64,000 nucleotides of DNA from NCBI GenBank assembly GCA_017501225.1, contig JAFVXH010000019.1, positions 186,001 to 250,000 on the forward strand, in the 5' to 3' direction. Source of the DNA: Clostridia bacterium. GTDB lineage: Bacteria > Bacillota > Clostridia > Oscillospirales > CAG-272. Below the pieces are notes generated by a model. It was not told the origin of the DNA and did not search any database. It worked only from the letters and a program-made list of their open reading frames with translations. Shown here in pieces: positions 52,201 through 60,927 of this stretch (positions are counted from its first letter, which is position 1; each line of letters begins with the position of its first letter). The position numbers were made by a program, and so were the translations under genes.

Positions 52201-52719
52201 ATGATGTCAAAGATTTTAGTTGTTGTAGATATGCAAAACGACTTTATTGATGGGGCGCTTGGCACGAAAGAGGCGGTAGCGATCGTACCCTACGTAAAGA
52301 AAGTGATTGAGTGCTTTGACGGCAAGGTGTTCTTCACACGGGACACGCATTTTGAAAACTACCTGCAGACACAGGAGGGAGAAAATCTGCCCGTTCCGCA
52401 CTGTATCAAGGGTACGGACGGTTGGCAGATACGAGCCGAGCTCGATGCGCTGCGTTCGACCGAATCCATCGACAAGCTTACCTTCGGATCTTCGGCTCTG
52501 GTGGACGTATTGAGAGCGGAGGGCGATATTGAAAGCATCACCTTCCTCGGACTTTGCACCGATATTTGTGTGATCTCAAACGCAATGGTGGTCAAGGCGT
52601 TCTTTCCCGAGCTCCCGCTGATCGTCGATGCCAAAGGATGTGCCGGTGTTACGCCCGAGAGCCACTTAAGAGCGCTTGAAGCGATGAAGGTTTGCCAGAT
52701 AAAGGTGATCAACGAATGA
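52201..52719 (+). CDS. Isochorismatase-family cysteine hydrolase, nicotinamidase-like
   Basis: A 172-residue hydrolase with the catalytic Asp in VVVDMQNDFIDG, a RDTH metal/oxyanion segment, and the nucleophile in GLCTDICVISNA, as in nicotinamidases and related cysteine hydrolases. PncA-type enzymes deamidate nicotinamide for NAD salvage. The short length and the FTRDTHFENY segment fit, but other amidases of this family cannot be excluded. Either ATG 52201 or ATG 52204 could be used with the GAGGAG site. It is monocistronic between promoter and terminator. Confidence 0.82.
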   Translation: MMSKILVVVDMQNDFIDGALGTKEAVAIVPYVKKVIECFDGKVFFTRDTHFENYLQTQEGENLPVPHCIKGTDGWQIRAELDALRSTESIDKLTFGSSALVDVLRAEGDIESITFLGLCTDICVISNAMVVKAFFPELPLIVDAKGCAGVTPESHLRALEAMKVCQIKVINE

Positions 52720-52740
52720 ATTTCAAAATAACCAAACGAA

Positions 52741-52766
52741 GGGCTACCTCACGGTAGCCCTTTTTT
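52741..52766. terminator. Terminator between the hydrolase and the aldo/keto reductase
   Basis: GGGCTACC (52741-52748) and GGTAGCCC (52753-52760) flank a TCAC loop, followed by six T. Confidence 0.9.
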
Positions 52767-52790
52767 CATCGTTCATGTATCTTGTTGTTA

Positions 52791-53798
52791 TTATTTTCCC
52801 ATAACCGTGGCAGCTTCCTTCAGCATCTGACGGATGGGAAGCTCGTAAGGGCATCTGGTTTCGCAAACGCCACAGCCGATGCAGTCCGAGGCGGTTTTGG
52901 ACATGGCAGAATAGCGTGCCTGCGCCCAATCCTTCAGATCATAGCGGCTGTAATATCCCTCAAACAGAAATACGGCGGGGATGTTGATCCCGACGCTGCA
53001 CGGAGCGCAATAATTGCAGCGACGGCAGAAGTTGGTGCCAAGGCTTGCGCGGATCGATGCGACCTTCCTCTGTTCCTCGGCCGTCAGTGGGGAAGTGTCC
53101 GAGGCGGCAGATACGTTCTGCTCGATCTCCGCGACGTCCGCCATTCCGGGGATCACCACGCTGACGTTTTGGTTGCTGACGATAAATCGCATAGCGGTGA
53201 CGGCATCCTCGATCGCGCCGCCTGCCAAGGGCTTCATACAAATAAATCCGATGTTTTTGCGCGCACACTCCGCGATCAGAGCCTCACCCTGCGTTTCTAC
53301 GATATTATAGGGGAACATGATGCTTTCCACCCAATCGAGCCCGACTGCTTTTTTGAACAGATCCGCCGAGTGAAGCGTGATGCCGATATGTCCGATCTTT
53401 CCCGCCGCCTTTGCTTCAAGGAGGGCTTCCAAAGCACCGCCGACGGTCGTGACCTGATCGAGATCCTTTGCGCTTGGGTTGTGTACCTGATAAAGGTCGA
53501 TGTAATCGGTGCGCAGATTGTTCAGACTGATTTCGATATCCTTCTCCATGGCATCCTTTGTGCGCGACATGCTTTTGGTGGCAAGCACGAACTGATCGCG
53601 AACACCCGCAAGGGCATACCCAAGATATTCTTCACTGACCGTGTATCCGCGTGCGGTGTCAATGAAATTGACGCCCTTTCGGAGCAGCTCACCGATCAGC
53701 GCTTTTGTACCCTCGGCATCGATCTTTTGAATGGGGATTCCGCCAAGACCGATCCGTGAAATATGCAGTCCCGTTTTTCCCAATACTCTGTATTCCAC
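52791..53798 (-). CDS. Aldo/keto reductase with C-terminal ferredoxin-like domain
   Basis: A 335-residue fusion. The N-terminal aldo/keto reductase barrel shows GKTGLHISRIGLGG, a NFIDTARGYTVSEEYLG segment with Asp and Tyr of the catalytic set, VLATKS and the later YQVHNPS. The C-terminus (about 270-335) has Cys groups CRRCNYCAPC and CIGCGVCETRCPY, the second of [4Fe-4S] type. Such proteins are frequent in anaerobic Clostridia and may take electrons from ferredoxin in place of NADPH; substrates are unknown. GTG 53798 follows AAGGAG. Transcribed from 53832-53860. Confidence 0.88.
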   Translation of the reverse strand: MEYRVLGKTGLHISRIGLGGIPIQKIDAEGTKALIGELLRKGVNFIDTARGYTVSEEYLGYALAGVRDQFVLATKSMSRTKDAMEKDIEISLNNLRTDYIDLYQVHNPSAKDLDQVTTVGGALEALLEAKAAGKIGHIGITLHSADLFKKAVGLDWVESIMFPYNIVETQGEALIAECARKNIGFICMKPLAGGAIEDAVTAMRFIVSNQNVSVVIPGMADVAEIEQNVSAASDTSPLTAEEQRKVASIRASLGTNFCRRCNYCAPCSVGINIPAVFLFEGYYSRYDLKDWAQARYSAMSKTASDCIGCGVCETRCPYELPIRQMLKEAATVMGK

Positions 53799-53831
53799 AA
53801 TCTTGCTCCTTACTCTGAATTTGATAGGATT

Positions 53832-53860
53832 ATTATATCACATCTCGAAAGGGAATGCAA
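53832..53860 (-). promoter_or_regulatory. Sigma-A promoter of the aldo/keto reductase gene
   Basis: Minus-strand TTGCAT (53860-53855) and TATAAT (53837-53832) with a 17-base spacer. Confidence 0.75.
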
Positions 53861-53906
53861 CCTTCTGATAGGATCTTGTTGGAATGTGTCAAAAAATGGA
53901 GCTCTG

Positions 53907-53915
53907 CATACAATA
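53907..53915 (+). promoter_or_regulatory. Mother-cell (sigma-E/K) type -10 of the Cys-rich gene
   Basis: CATACAATA matches the sigma-E -10 (CATACAAT) and the sigma-K -10 (CATA, three bases, TA). No sigma-A -35/-10 pair with proper spacing was found in the 48 bases before the ATG. The -35 is not distinctive. Confidence 0.45.
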
Positions 53916-53962
53916 TTATAGACAGAGACCCCTCTGAATTTTTGACAAAGGAGATTATCAAT

Positions 53963-54808
53963 ATGGCGGAAAACAGATTCCCATGTGCATCTTCCTCCCG
54001 TGACACCGTTTGCATCGAGACCAACCGTGTGTTGGACTCCTGCCGTGACCGTGACTGCTTTGAGGATGTACGAGTCTATCTTTCGAATTTTGGATGCGAT
54101 CTGCTCGACCGTACCAGTGCCATCCGTGCAAAAAGCGCACAGATCGTTTGGGCTTGTATCGGTATTGAGGCAATTCCGTTCAACCGCGGCTTTTATGCGG
54201 TCAACATTCGCTTTTACGTCAAGCTTCAACTGGAGGCATGCGTTGGCTGCGGTCGCACGCAAGACCTGGAAGGAATGTCCGTGCTGGAAAAGCGCGTGAT
54301 CCTCTATGGCGGTGAGAGCAACGTCAGCATCTTTAAGAGCCAAGGCCTTGGCGACGGATTTTGCTGTGAGCCTCAGTTCAACGCCGGTGAGAAGAACGTT
54401 CCTATGGCGATCATCGAAACGGTCGAGCCTGTGGTTCTCGGCGTTAAGATCATGGAGCGCGCAACCGATTGCAACTGCGTTTGCTGCTGCTGCGAGAGTG
54501 ACGTTCCCGAATACGTTGCGGCAACTCTTGAGTCCCCTCTGGTGTTTGACAACGAGGACAACGGAAAGCGCATCCTGACGGTATCCCTCGGTATCTTCTC
54601 GGTGGTTCGTATCGTGCGCCCCGCACAGTATCTGATCCAGGCAACGGAATATTGCATTCCCGAAAAGGAGTGTTGCGTTGTGGAAGAGGAGGATCCTTGC
54701 AAGATCTTCCGCTCCATCCCGTTCCCGGCAGGTGAATTTTGTCCCGCGAACAACGCGCCAACCATTGGCAACGAGCGCCCAAACGGGCGCTGCGGCTGCG
54801 GAAGCTAA
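53963..54808 (+). CDS. Conserved Cys-rich protein, possibly sporulation-related
   Basis: A 281-residue soluble protein with about 24 Cys, including a CNCVCCCC cluster near residue 175 and a Gly/Cys tail (GRCGCGS). The N-terminal half has RDTVCIETNRVLDSCRDRDCFEDVRVYLS, a pattern I believe is conserved in spore-forming Clostridia but for which I know no function. Residues about 55-150 look beta-rich (FYAVNIRFYVKLQLEACV). The ATG at 53963 follows AAAGGAG. The sigma-E/K-like -10 and the high Cys content suggest a spore coat or mother-cell protein; that is inference. Confidence 0.6.
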   Translation: MAENRFPCASSSRDTVCIETNRVLDSCRDRDCFEDVRVYLSNFGCDLLDRTSAIRAKSAQIVWACIGIEAIPFNRGFYAVNIRFYVKLQLEACVGCGRTQDLEGMSVLEKRVILYGGESNVSIFKSQGLGDGFCCEPQFNAGEKNVPMAIIETVEPVVLGVKIMERATDCNCVCCCCESDVPEYVAATLESPLVFDNEDNGKRILTVSLGIFSVVRIVRPAQYLIQATEYCIPEKECCVVEEEDPCKIFRSIPFPAGEFCPANNAPTIGNERPNGRCGCGS

Positions 54809-54818
54809 GCAAATAAAA

Positions 54819-54848
54819 AGTGGGATAGGATGTTATCATCCTATCCCA
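54819..54848 (-). terminator. Terminator of the trmH-glucosaminidase-dat operon
   Basis: TGGGATAGGATG (54821-54832) and CATCCTATCCCA (54837-54848) form a perfect 12-bp stem; the T run lies on the minus strand. It may also weakly stop plus-strand transcripts. Confidence 0.85.
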
Positions 54849-54854
54849 TCTTGA

Positions 54855-55697
54855 TTATGCTTGGGTCCTTTCGAGGAAGTCCTTTTGCAGAAAATCCTGC
54901 AATTTCCTTGCAGTTTCCGCATTTTTTCCGCCAATCGGTACGCCGTCGAGCTCTGTTACACACATGCAAAGGGCAGAGGCGGAGGTGATAAAGATCTCAT
55001 CCGCATCCCGAAGTTGATCGAGTGTATACGGGATCTCCTTGACGGGAATCCCGATTTCGCGGCATGCGAGCATCAAGTGCGCGCGTCCCGTACCCGCCAA
55101 AATCAGCTCGTTTGCCGGGTGGGTATAAAGCACGCCGTCCTTTAAGATTGAAATATTGGAATGCGCACATTCGGTCACGGTGCCGTCGCGATGGAGGACG
55201 CATTCGTCTACGCCCGCTTCCTCTGCGGCTTGTGTCGCAAGAACGCTTGGAATGAGATTGAGCGTCTTGATGTTGCAGTGTAAGAAGCGTGTATCGGGCA
55301 TGGAAATACATCGCATCGGTCGGTAGGTATCCTTGATCTTGGCAGGTCTTAACATGATCCAAAGATTTGCTGTTGCGTCCTTGGGAAAGGCGTGATTTCT
55401 CGGAGCCGTACCTCTTGTGGCTTGCATATAGACCCATTGTTCGCCATCGTCCAATTTTTTGACCAGATCGGAAAGCAGGTCGCAGAGCTCTGATACAGAA
55501 CAGGGAAGCGTGATCTTTAGCAGTGCCGCACTTTGAAAGAAGCGCTCCACGTGCTCCTCCAGAGCGTAGATGCGATAGTTGCGGCTGTAGGTGACGTCGT
55601 AAACGCCGTCGCCAAAATAGCAGGCACGGTCCAGCATGGGAACGCTCATCTTTTCAATTTCATCAATCTTTCCGTTGTAGTATCCCAATGTCTTCAT
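54855..55697 (-). CDS. dat: D-amino acid aminotransferase (class IV)
   Basis: A 280-residue PLP enzyme of fold type IV. The PLP lysine is in NIKTLNLIPSVLA, the exact context seen in D-alanine transaminases, and the C-terminal half has ECAHSNISILKDGVLYTHP and TGRAHLMLA. DRACYFGDGVYDV near residue 23 is also typical. It would interconvert D-Ala, D-Glu and their keto acids for cell wall or spore needs. Branched-chain aminotransferase is less likely given the short length. It follows the glucosaminidase-like gene by 21 bases. Confidence 0.87.
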   Translation of the reverse strand: MKTLGYYNGKIDEIEKMSVPMLDRACYFGDGVYDVTYSRNYRIYALEEHVERFFQSAALLKITLPCSVSELCDLLSDLVKKLDDGEQWVYMQATRGTAPRNHAFPKDATANLWIMLRPAKIKDTYRPMRCISMPDTRFLHCNIKTLNLIPSVLATQAAEEAGVDECVLHRDGTVTECAHSNISILKDGVLYTHPANELILAGTGRAHLMLACREIGIPVKEIPYTLDQLRDADEIFITSASALCMCVTELDGVPIGGKNAETARKLQDFLQKDFLERTQA

Positions 55698-55718
55698 ATC
55701 GGAAACAATCCTTTCAGA

Positions 55719-57932
55719 TTAAGATAGAACATTGCCTGCGATCTCTTGCAGAAGCTTTCTGACAGAGGCGCTGTAGGTGTACGTTGTATCGGCAAGTGCA
55801 AAAGCAGCCACCTGACGCGCGGTGCGAGTAAAGGGGGCTCCTTGCGCATAAATTTGCTTGCTTGAGCCGTTGTCATAGGTGACGGTGGCAACAAAGCGAA
55901 CTGCGAAGGGAACGTCGTATTCCTCGGCAGTCAGCGCGCGTGTGGAAAGCTGCAATCGACAATGCCCCTCCGCACTCTCAAACGGTGCGGGAACAAGCCC
56001 GGTCTTGAGCTCCTCATGCCCGTTTTCCGTTAACAGCGCACCGAAGGACAGGCATTTTGCGTCCTTTAATAAAAGGTAAGTATCCTGATTCAATGCGGCT
56101 GAAAAACGGAGTCTTGGTTGACCCAGCACCGAAAGCGAGGCTCCCGTCAGTTGGTCAAATTCCAAAAACAGAGCCTTGCAGGAAAGCGAATCCGTAAGCT
56201 CCACCGGTTCCTCGGATGCGAGCAAACGGTGATCCGACGTCCACCATCCCACAAAATCCTCCGCATCGCACTTTGGCAGCCTTACGGTGGTGCCGGAAAG
56301 ATAGGTTTTGTTGGTGGTCTGATCTCCGGCACTCAAGGAGAGTGTCACCTCGGATGTTGTAACCTGAATATAAAATACTGCGCAAAGGAAGTGATAGCTG
56401 CCTTTTTTATTGGTGTTATCGTTATCGAAGGCGGCCCTGCCTCTTACCGTCAGTATATGCGAGCTATCCTTCAAAAAGTCATTGGAAAGCAAAAACGAGA
56501 AGCTTCCGTTGTCCGACACGCGGATCCAATTGCCACCGTCGATCGAATATTCGATGCCTGCTACCCCGTAAGAGTGCGTGGCAACACCGGAGACGGTGAT
56601 ATCCTTGCCGTAAGGAATTTCAAGCGTGCGGTAGTAGGGCGTGTTCTTCACGGTTTTGCTCTCCGGAGCGGAGAAATTGACGCCAAAATCATATCGCTCG
56701 TTCGCAGGCAGCGTAGACGGACAGGTCTTGTTTGCGGGATCGGCACAAGGCTTTGTCGGCATACCTCCGTAAACGGGAATGAGGAAGGAGAGCGGAAGAT
56801 CCAGCTGTCCGATTGCGGCAAAGGATGCGTAAAGGGAGCGCCCCTCGCTCATAGCCCCCGTGATGCTTTGCATGTACTGATATTGGAAATTGCGGTCACC
56901 GGCACGGCTGTCAACGTTGAATTTTTGTAGGTAGATATTGGGCTGATAGCAGTCGATGTAGCTGTTCTTGAGGAAATAGGTACCTCCGTAGATTGCTTTC
57001 CAACGCGTATCCCACGAAGGACTGCCGCCCCATTTGGATGCCATCTCCTCGGTACCCTTAACCGCGCGCTTCATCGCATTGTAATAAATGGAAAAGAGTC
57101 CGTCCCCGGAGGCTCCGACGTTGAAATGGTTGTAATAGCCGTCCAGCGCCTTCAACTCCTCCTTCGTGTGTCCTGAGGTGGGAGGGAGAATTGGGTTTCC
57201 TTGGGTTGAGGTTTGCGTCTGATTGACGTAGTAATCCGCCAAGAGCCTACCGCAGCTTCCGGAAATGATGGGAGAGGTACCGCGCACGCCTTGCTCGTTT
57301 CGGACTTTCGCCGCAAGGTAGACGGGACTGACTCCCAATGAGGTGCCAACCTCACAAAAATAGTCCGCATAGGTTTTGCCGTTTTCCAGCTTGGCGTTCT
57401 CCATGAACGTGCCGTTCAGAATGGCAACGACCGCATCTTTGACGCTTCCTTCATTGGAGGAAAGCGTATAGAACTGAAAAATATCGGTTTCGTTCAGGAA
57501 ATTGCGGGGATCCATGAAATATTCCACAGCGCTTACGGATGCCTGATAGTGAGAAGCATCGTAAAGCGACGAATTGAGCGGATGGCGGTATGCTAAATAT
57601 TGCTTTGCGCTTGAGATCAGATTTGTTTTGGGATCTTCGGTTTCTTTTTCGATGATATAATCCCAAGTATAGAGCGATTCTTGCTCGGTGATCAGCAAAG
57701 GAGTAAAGCTCCAGGTCGGGTGCAACAGATGCAGCTCAGTCAGCGAGGAGGCATAATCGGCAGGGAAGCCCTTCTTTCGCAAGGACTGATAATATTCCTC
57801 GGCTTCCCCTTCAAAAAAACGCGTGCTTCCGCCGGCACTGAACACAGAGCCCAGCACCAGGGTCAGAATAAAGCTGACGATCAGCAAGGCGGACAGGGAA
57901 ATCCCGATCCATTTTTTGCGTGACTGTTTCAA
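55719..57932 (-). CDS. Exported glucosaminidase-like cell-wall hydrolase
   Basis: A 737-residue exported protein. A basic start and one hydrophobic segment (residues 9-32) form a signal peptide or anchor. The FPADYASSLTELHLLHPTWSF motif (about 57-77) and the domain up to about residue 370, with VYLAAKVRNEQGV and YNHFNVGASGDG, match the N-acetylglucosaminidase (LytG/LytD-like) exoproteins of Clostridia; the Glu in RNEQG is the likely catalytic acid. The C-terminal half is beta-rich with an Ig-like region (about 440-540) and other modules, probably for wall binding. TTG at 57932 lies behind AAGGAGG. Confidence 0.82.
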   Translation of the reverse strand: MKQSRKKWIGISLSALLIVSFILTLVLGSVFSAGGSTRFFEGEAEEYYQSLRKKGFPADYASSLTELHLLHPTWSFTPLLITEQESLYTWDYIIEKETEDPKTNLISSAKQYLAYRHPLNSSLYDASHYQASVSAVEYFMDPRNFLNETDIFQFYTLSSNEGSVKDAVVAILNGTFMENAKLENGKTYADYFCEVGTSLGVSPVYLAAKVRNEQGVRGTSPIISGSCGRLLADYYVNQTQTSTQGNPILPPTSGHTKEELKALDGYYNHFNVGASGDGLFSIYYNAMKRAVKGTEEMASKWGGSPSWDTRWKAIYGGTYFLKNSYIDCYQPNIYLQKFNVDSRAGDRNFQYQYMQSITGAMSEGRSLYASFAAIGQLDLPLSFLIPVYGGMPTKPCADPANKTCPSTLPANERYDFGVNFSAPESKTVKNTPYYRTLEIPYGKDITVSGVATHSYGVAGIEYSIDGGNWIRVSDNGSFSFLLSNDFLKDSSHILTVRGRAAFDNDNTNKKGSYHFLCAVFYIQVTTSEVTLSLSAGDQTTNKTYLSGTTVRLPKCDAEDFVGWWTSDHRLLASEEPVELTDSLSCKALFLEFDQLTGASLSVLGQPRLRFSAALNQDTYLLLKDAKCLSFGALLTENGHEELKTGLVPAPFESAEGHCRLQLSTRALTAEEYDVPFAVRFVATVTYDNGSSKQIYAQGAPFTRTARQVAAFALADTTYTYSASVRKLLQEIAGNVLS

Positions 57933-57943
57933 TGGGAACCTCC

Positions 57944-58726
57944 TTACTTGGATTTTCGATTTTGACGCAGGATCTCAAACGCCATCACCGTTGCCGCAGA
58001 GGCGGCAGAGAGTGAGCCTTTGAAATTGCGACCGTAATCAATGCGAACGATCTGATCGGCTTTTTCCAGCATTTTTCGGGAAATTCCCCGTTTTTCTCCA
58101 CCGATGACCAGGAGAACCGGCAAAGGGAAGTCCGTATCAAAGATGGATACCGAATCCCGAATTCCCGAGCAAAGAATGGTATATCCGCATTTTGAAAAGC
58201 ATGCGGCAACCTCCTCGGCATTGGCAACCATCATGGGGATGAGCTCACTGCATCCTGCGGAGGCTCGTGCTACCACGCCTGCGGCGCTCATCCAGTTTCT
58301 TTCAGGCAAGATGATCCCGTCAACGCCTGCGGCGTAAAGAGAACGAACGGTGTATCCAAAGTTATAAGGATCCTCAATGCCTTCCAAAAAGACGTAAAAT
58401 CCATCTTTTTTGATAGCTTCCACCGTCAAAGCGGGCAGATGACGCTCGCCGCAAAACGCAAGAAACCCGCCGTGCGTGCTTCCGATGGAGAGTGCATCAA
58501 TTTCACTTCCGTCTACGAATTCGAGCGCAAACCCACGTTCCTTTGCCTTAGCACTTAAAAAGGAGATCTGCGGAGCCTTCGTTTTTTGATTTTTGCGGTC
58601 AACAAGGATCCTCTCGATCGTTCTGTCGTTTCCGCAATTTGAGTTGAGAAGTGCCGAAATAGAGGTCATACCCTCAAAAATATTGGAATCGGAAAATTTC
58701 TGTTCTTCCTTGATTGCTTTTTTCAT
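57944..58726 (-). CDS. SpoU-family RNA 2'-O-methyltransferase (TrmH-like)
   Basis: A 260-residue protein with an N-terminal substrate-binding region and a C-terminal SPOUT knot. The motifs are VFLEGIEDPYNFGYTVRSLYAAGVDGIILPERN, VIGGEKRGISRKM and RIDYGRNFKGSLSAASAATVMAFEI, that is, SpoU motifs 1 to 3. It methylates ribose 2'-OH in rRNA or tRNA with SAM; the site cannot be assigned. The start has only a weak ribosome-binding site (ACGGAT). It diverges from spoIIID. Confidence 0.9.
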   Translation of the reverse strand: MKKAIKEEQKFSDSNIFEGMTSISALLNSNCGNDRTIERILVDRKNQKTKAPQISFLSAKAKERGFALEFVDGSEIDALSIGSTHGGFLAFCGERHLPALTVEAIKKDGFYVFLEGIEDPYNFGYTVRSLYAAGVDGIILPERNWMSAAGVVARASAGCSELIPMMVANAEEVAACFSKCGYTILCSGIRDSVSIFDTDFPLPVLLVIGGEKRGISRKMLEKADQIVRIDYGRNFKGSLSAASAATVMAFEILRQNRKSK

Positions 58727-58745
58727 ATGTTTTTCATCCGTTTTA

Positions 58746-58775
58746 TTCTAAATTTCCGCATACTCCGCATACAAT
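58746..58775 (+). promoter_or_regulatory. Sigma-E-like promoter of spoIIID
   Basis: CATACAAT at 58768-58775 is a full match to the sigma-E -10. A TCTAAATT-like -35 lies 13-14 bases upstream at about 58747-58754. spoIIID is a sigma-E gene in Bacillus subtilis. Confidence 0.55.
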
Positions 58776-58816
58776 GAAGTATCAAAAAACAGTTCAGTGT
58801 TACAAGGAGGATGGAC

Positions 58817-59086
58817 ATGATAGCGGATTGGAATGGCAGGGAGCGATGCGTCATTTTGGGAGAATATCTTTTGGAGCATCAGTCCACGGTGCGCTCGGCG
58901 GCGCAGGTTTTTGGGATCAGTAAAAGCACGGTTCATAAAGACGTGACGCAGAGCTTAAGGCACGTCAATAAAGCGCTTTACATAGAGGTTCGTGAGCTGT
59001 TGCAGAAAAATAAACAGGAAAGACATTTGCGCGGCGGTGAAGCGACGCGTCAGAAATACAGCGAGATGCACGGGGAATCGAAATAA
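58817..59086 (+). CDS. spoIIID: Sporulation transcription factor SpoIIID
   Basis: An 89-residue DNA-binding protein. Its helix-turn-helix (about residues 25-48) reads STVRSAAQVFGISKSTVHKD, followed by RHVNKALYIEVRELLQKNKQERHLRGGEATRQKY, which is the hallmark SpoIIID C-terminal basic helix. SpoIIID directs mother-cell gene expression with sigma-E and helps turn on sigK. Its presence shows the organism belongs to a spore-forming lineage. The ATG at 58817 is favoured over 58811, which touches the AAGGAGG site. Divergent from trmH. Confidence 0.96.
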   Translation: MIADWNGRERCVILGEYLLEHQSTVRSAAQVFGISKSTVHKDVTQSLRHVNKALYIEVRELLQKNKQERHLRGGEATRQKYSEMHGESK

Positions 59087-59103
59087 TTTTGTATAATTGG
59101 GAA

Positions 59104-59820
59104 TTAGGACCTCCAGAAGCTTTGATTGCCGTGAAGAAGCAACTGATATTCCATGGGTGTCAAGGCACTTCTTATGCAGTCCAGATAATGACTTTGCTCA
59201 TAGAAATAAATTTTTTCTCTTTGATCAAGTCCTGTTCCGAGTAAGACGGTGGCGTGATCGGACAAGAGTGTCTTGATATAGCTCGTCAGTCTTGGATCGG
59301 TAAAGGCGCGGAAGTTGAACTGATATACCGCCTCCGGAACACGCAACAGGCGCGCAAGAACCTCGGACGGATAAAAGACGGCATTCAATTCAAAGGATAA
59401 AAAGAGCAATCGAATATGCCGCTTATAAAGCAGACGGTTTAGCTCGGCATCCATCCATTCCTGATACGCACCGGGTGGCATGAGAAGCGGAAGGCAATTG
59501 TGGTGCGGCAATAAGAGCCGCTCGAGCTCTGCTTCCTCAGACAACCCCTCGTACAGGAGAGCCGGCGTGGCAAAGCAAACGGAAAGCTGACGCGGCGAGG
59601 ACGCCATCAGATGATCCTTCAGGATGCGTTGTTCCAAAAGAAAGATCGGCAGGCTGTGATTGGAGCCGTCGTATACGCGGATCAGACAGAAGCGATCAAA
59701 GCCATGGATTTCGTGAAGCGATGATAAGGAAGACAGACATTCCGTAGCCGCTTGCTTTTGATTGCTCAGCGTGGGAAGAAGCCGACAGTTCCAATCTGTG
59801 TAAAAGTCCAAGAGCATCAC
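59104..59820 (-). CDS. Unrecognised protein, possibly a degenerate PHP/CpsB-like domain
   Basis: A 238-residue soluble protein; no family recognised with confidence. The outline (an N-terminal DFYTDWNCRLLPTL, several alternating helices and strands, YQFNFRAFTD and LLSDHATVLLGTGLDQREK near the end) loosely follows PHP-type tyrosine phosphatases such as CpsB, where the corresponding segments are DIHCHILP and SDAH. The metal-binding His residues would all be lost, so catalysis by that mechanism would not be possible. A GAGGTGATG site precedes the start. It ends 18 bases from the end of spoIIID. Confidence 0.35.
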   Translation of the reverse strand: MMLLDFYTDWNCRLLPTLSNQKQAATECLSSLSSLHEIHGFDRFCLIRVYDGSNHSLPIFLLEQRILKDHLMASSPRQLSVCFATPALLYEGLSEEAELERLLLPHHNCLPLLMPPGAYQEWMDAELNRLLYKRHIRLLFLSFELNAVFYPSEVLARLLRVPEAVYQFNFRAFTDPRLTSYIKTLLSDHATVLLGTGLDQREKIYFYEQSHYLDCIRSALTPMEYQLLLHGNQSFWRS

Positions 59821-59847
59821 CTCAAATGAAATGTGAATTGTGCGCGG

Positions 59848-60777
59848 TCAAAAGATCCCGGGCAAAAGGTTTGCAACGAAGATTCCTGTGACAAAGGATA
59901 TCGCGTTGGCAACAAAGGCGTATATCACGTAAAAATACGTTGGTTTGTCCTTGCTTGCAAGCTTTTTCAGTGCAACGGAATAATAGAGCGCCTCCATGGC
60001 AAATACGGCGAATTCAAGGCCGATATAGCCCGCTATAAATGCCCATGAACCCGAACGGAAATTGATGAGGTTCAACAGCAGATTTAACGGGATCTGCGTT
60101 AGTACGTTTGCAACGGCAAGAAGCAGAAGGATCTTCTTTCCTCGGAAGCCAAACAAAAGTGCCACGCCCATTTCAATGGCGATCGTGATAAAGATGCGCG
60201 CAACGAGAGAGAGCATTTCTTGCCGCCATTGGTAGGATTTGTAGGCGTTGAGGCGACTGTTCCCGGAAAGCTCCTCGTTGTAATCGACCGAGCCCATATC
60301 CGTGCCCGCCATGTCAACGGTGTAATAGGTATCAAAGGCGTATTTTTGACAGATTCCGCTGACCGCGTATTGATCCGTTCCGGGGTAGTACAGGAGGATC
60401 TTGAAGCTGTCGGGGGGATAATAGGTCCAGGCAAGCTGCTTGCTCTCGTTGACTTGCCAGATCGCCTCCTGAAGAAAGTGATATCCATCGGGATCCTCGT
60501 AGTATGTAAAGGCTCGCCACAAATCTTTGCTGATCCCAACGTTATCCAGACGATCAAAGTCCATACGTTCTTCGTTGCCGTCCCAAGCAGAATACGGACC
60601 CGTGGAAGGAGTTGCCGAAAGCAGTGTGCCGTAACACAGCTGATCTCCCATATTTTCAAAGGTGATGCGTACCGATGGCTTCGGACCCATATCCGCACAG
60701 ATCGGAAAGGATAGCAAAGTCAGCAGAAGGAAACAACAAAGCATAAGATAAAACGTTTTTCTTACAGTGCGCGTCAT
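59848..60777 (-). CDS. Membrane protein with signal peptide and multi-helix C-terminus
   Basis: A 309-residue protein; function unknown. A signal peptide (residues 1-28) leads to an outer domain (about 29-185) beginning ADMGPKPSVRITFENMGD, a start I associate with clostridial exported proteins. The C-terminal third has four or five membrane helices (about 190-305). It is encoded just upstream of the 59104-59820 gene in the same direction and the two probably form a transcription unit from the promoter at 60840-60868. Its leader contains the palindrome CCAAGGCCTTGG. Confidence 0.55.
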   Translation of the reverse strand: MTRTVRKTFYLMLCCFLLLTLLSFPICADMGPKPSVRITFENMGDQLCYGTLLSATPSTGPYSAWDGNEERMDFDRLDNVGISKDLWRAFTYYEDPDGYHFLQEAIWQVNESKQLAWTYYPPDSFKILLYYPGTDQYAVSGICQKYAFDTYYTVDMAGTDMGSVDYNEELSGNSRLNAYKSYQWRQEMLSLVARIFITIAIEMGVALLFGFRGKKILLLLAVANVLTQIPLNLLLNLINFRSGSWAFIAGYIGLEFAVFAMEALYYSVALKKLASKDKPTYFYVIYAFVANAISFVTGIFVANLLPGIF

Positions 60778-60839
60778 CGTTTCAACCTCCTTTGAATCAC
60801 GCCAAGGCCTTGGTCAAAAGCCGATATCCGTATATTTCT

Positions 60840-60868
60840 ATTATAGCATCTAAAAGACGGCTCGTCAA
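60840..60868 (-). promoter_or_regulatory. Sigma-A promoter of the membrane-protein gene
   Basis: Minus-strand TTGACG (60868-60863) and TATAAT (60845-60840), 17-base spacer. Confidence 0.8.
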
Positions 60869-60927
60869 CCAAAAAAAATAAGAAACCGGCGATTTTCACG
60901 CAAAAAACGTCTTTTTTACTCCCCCAT

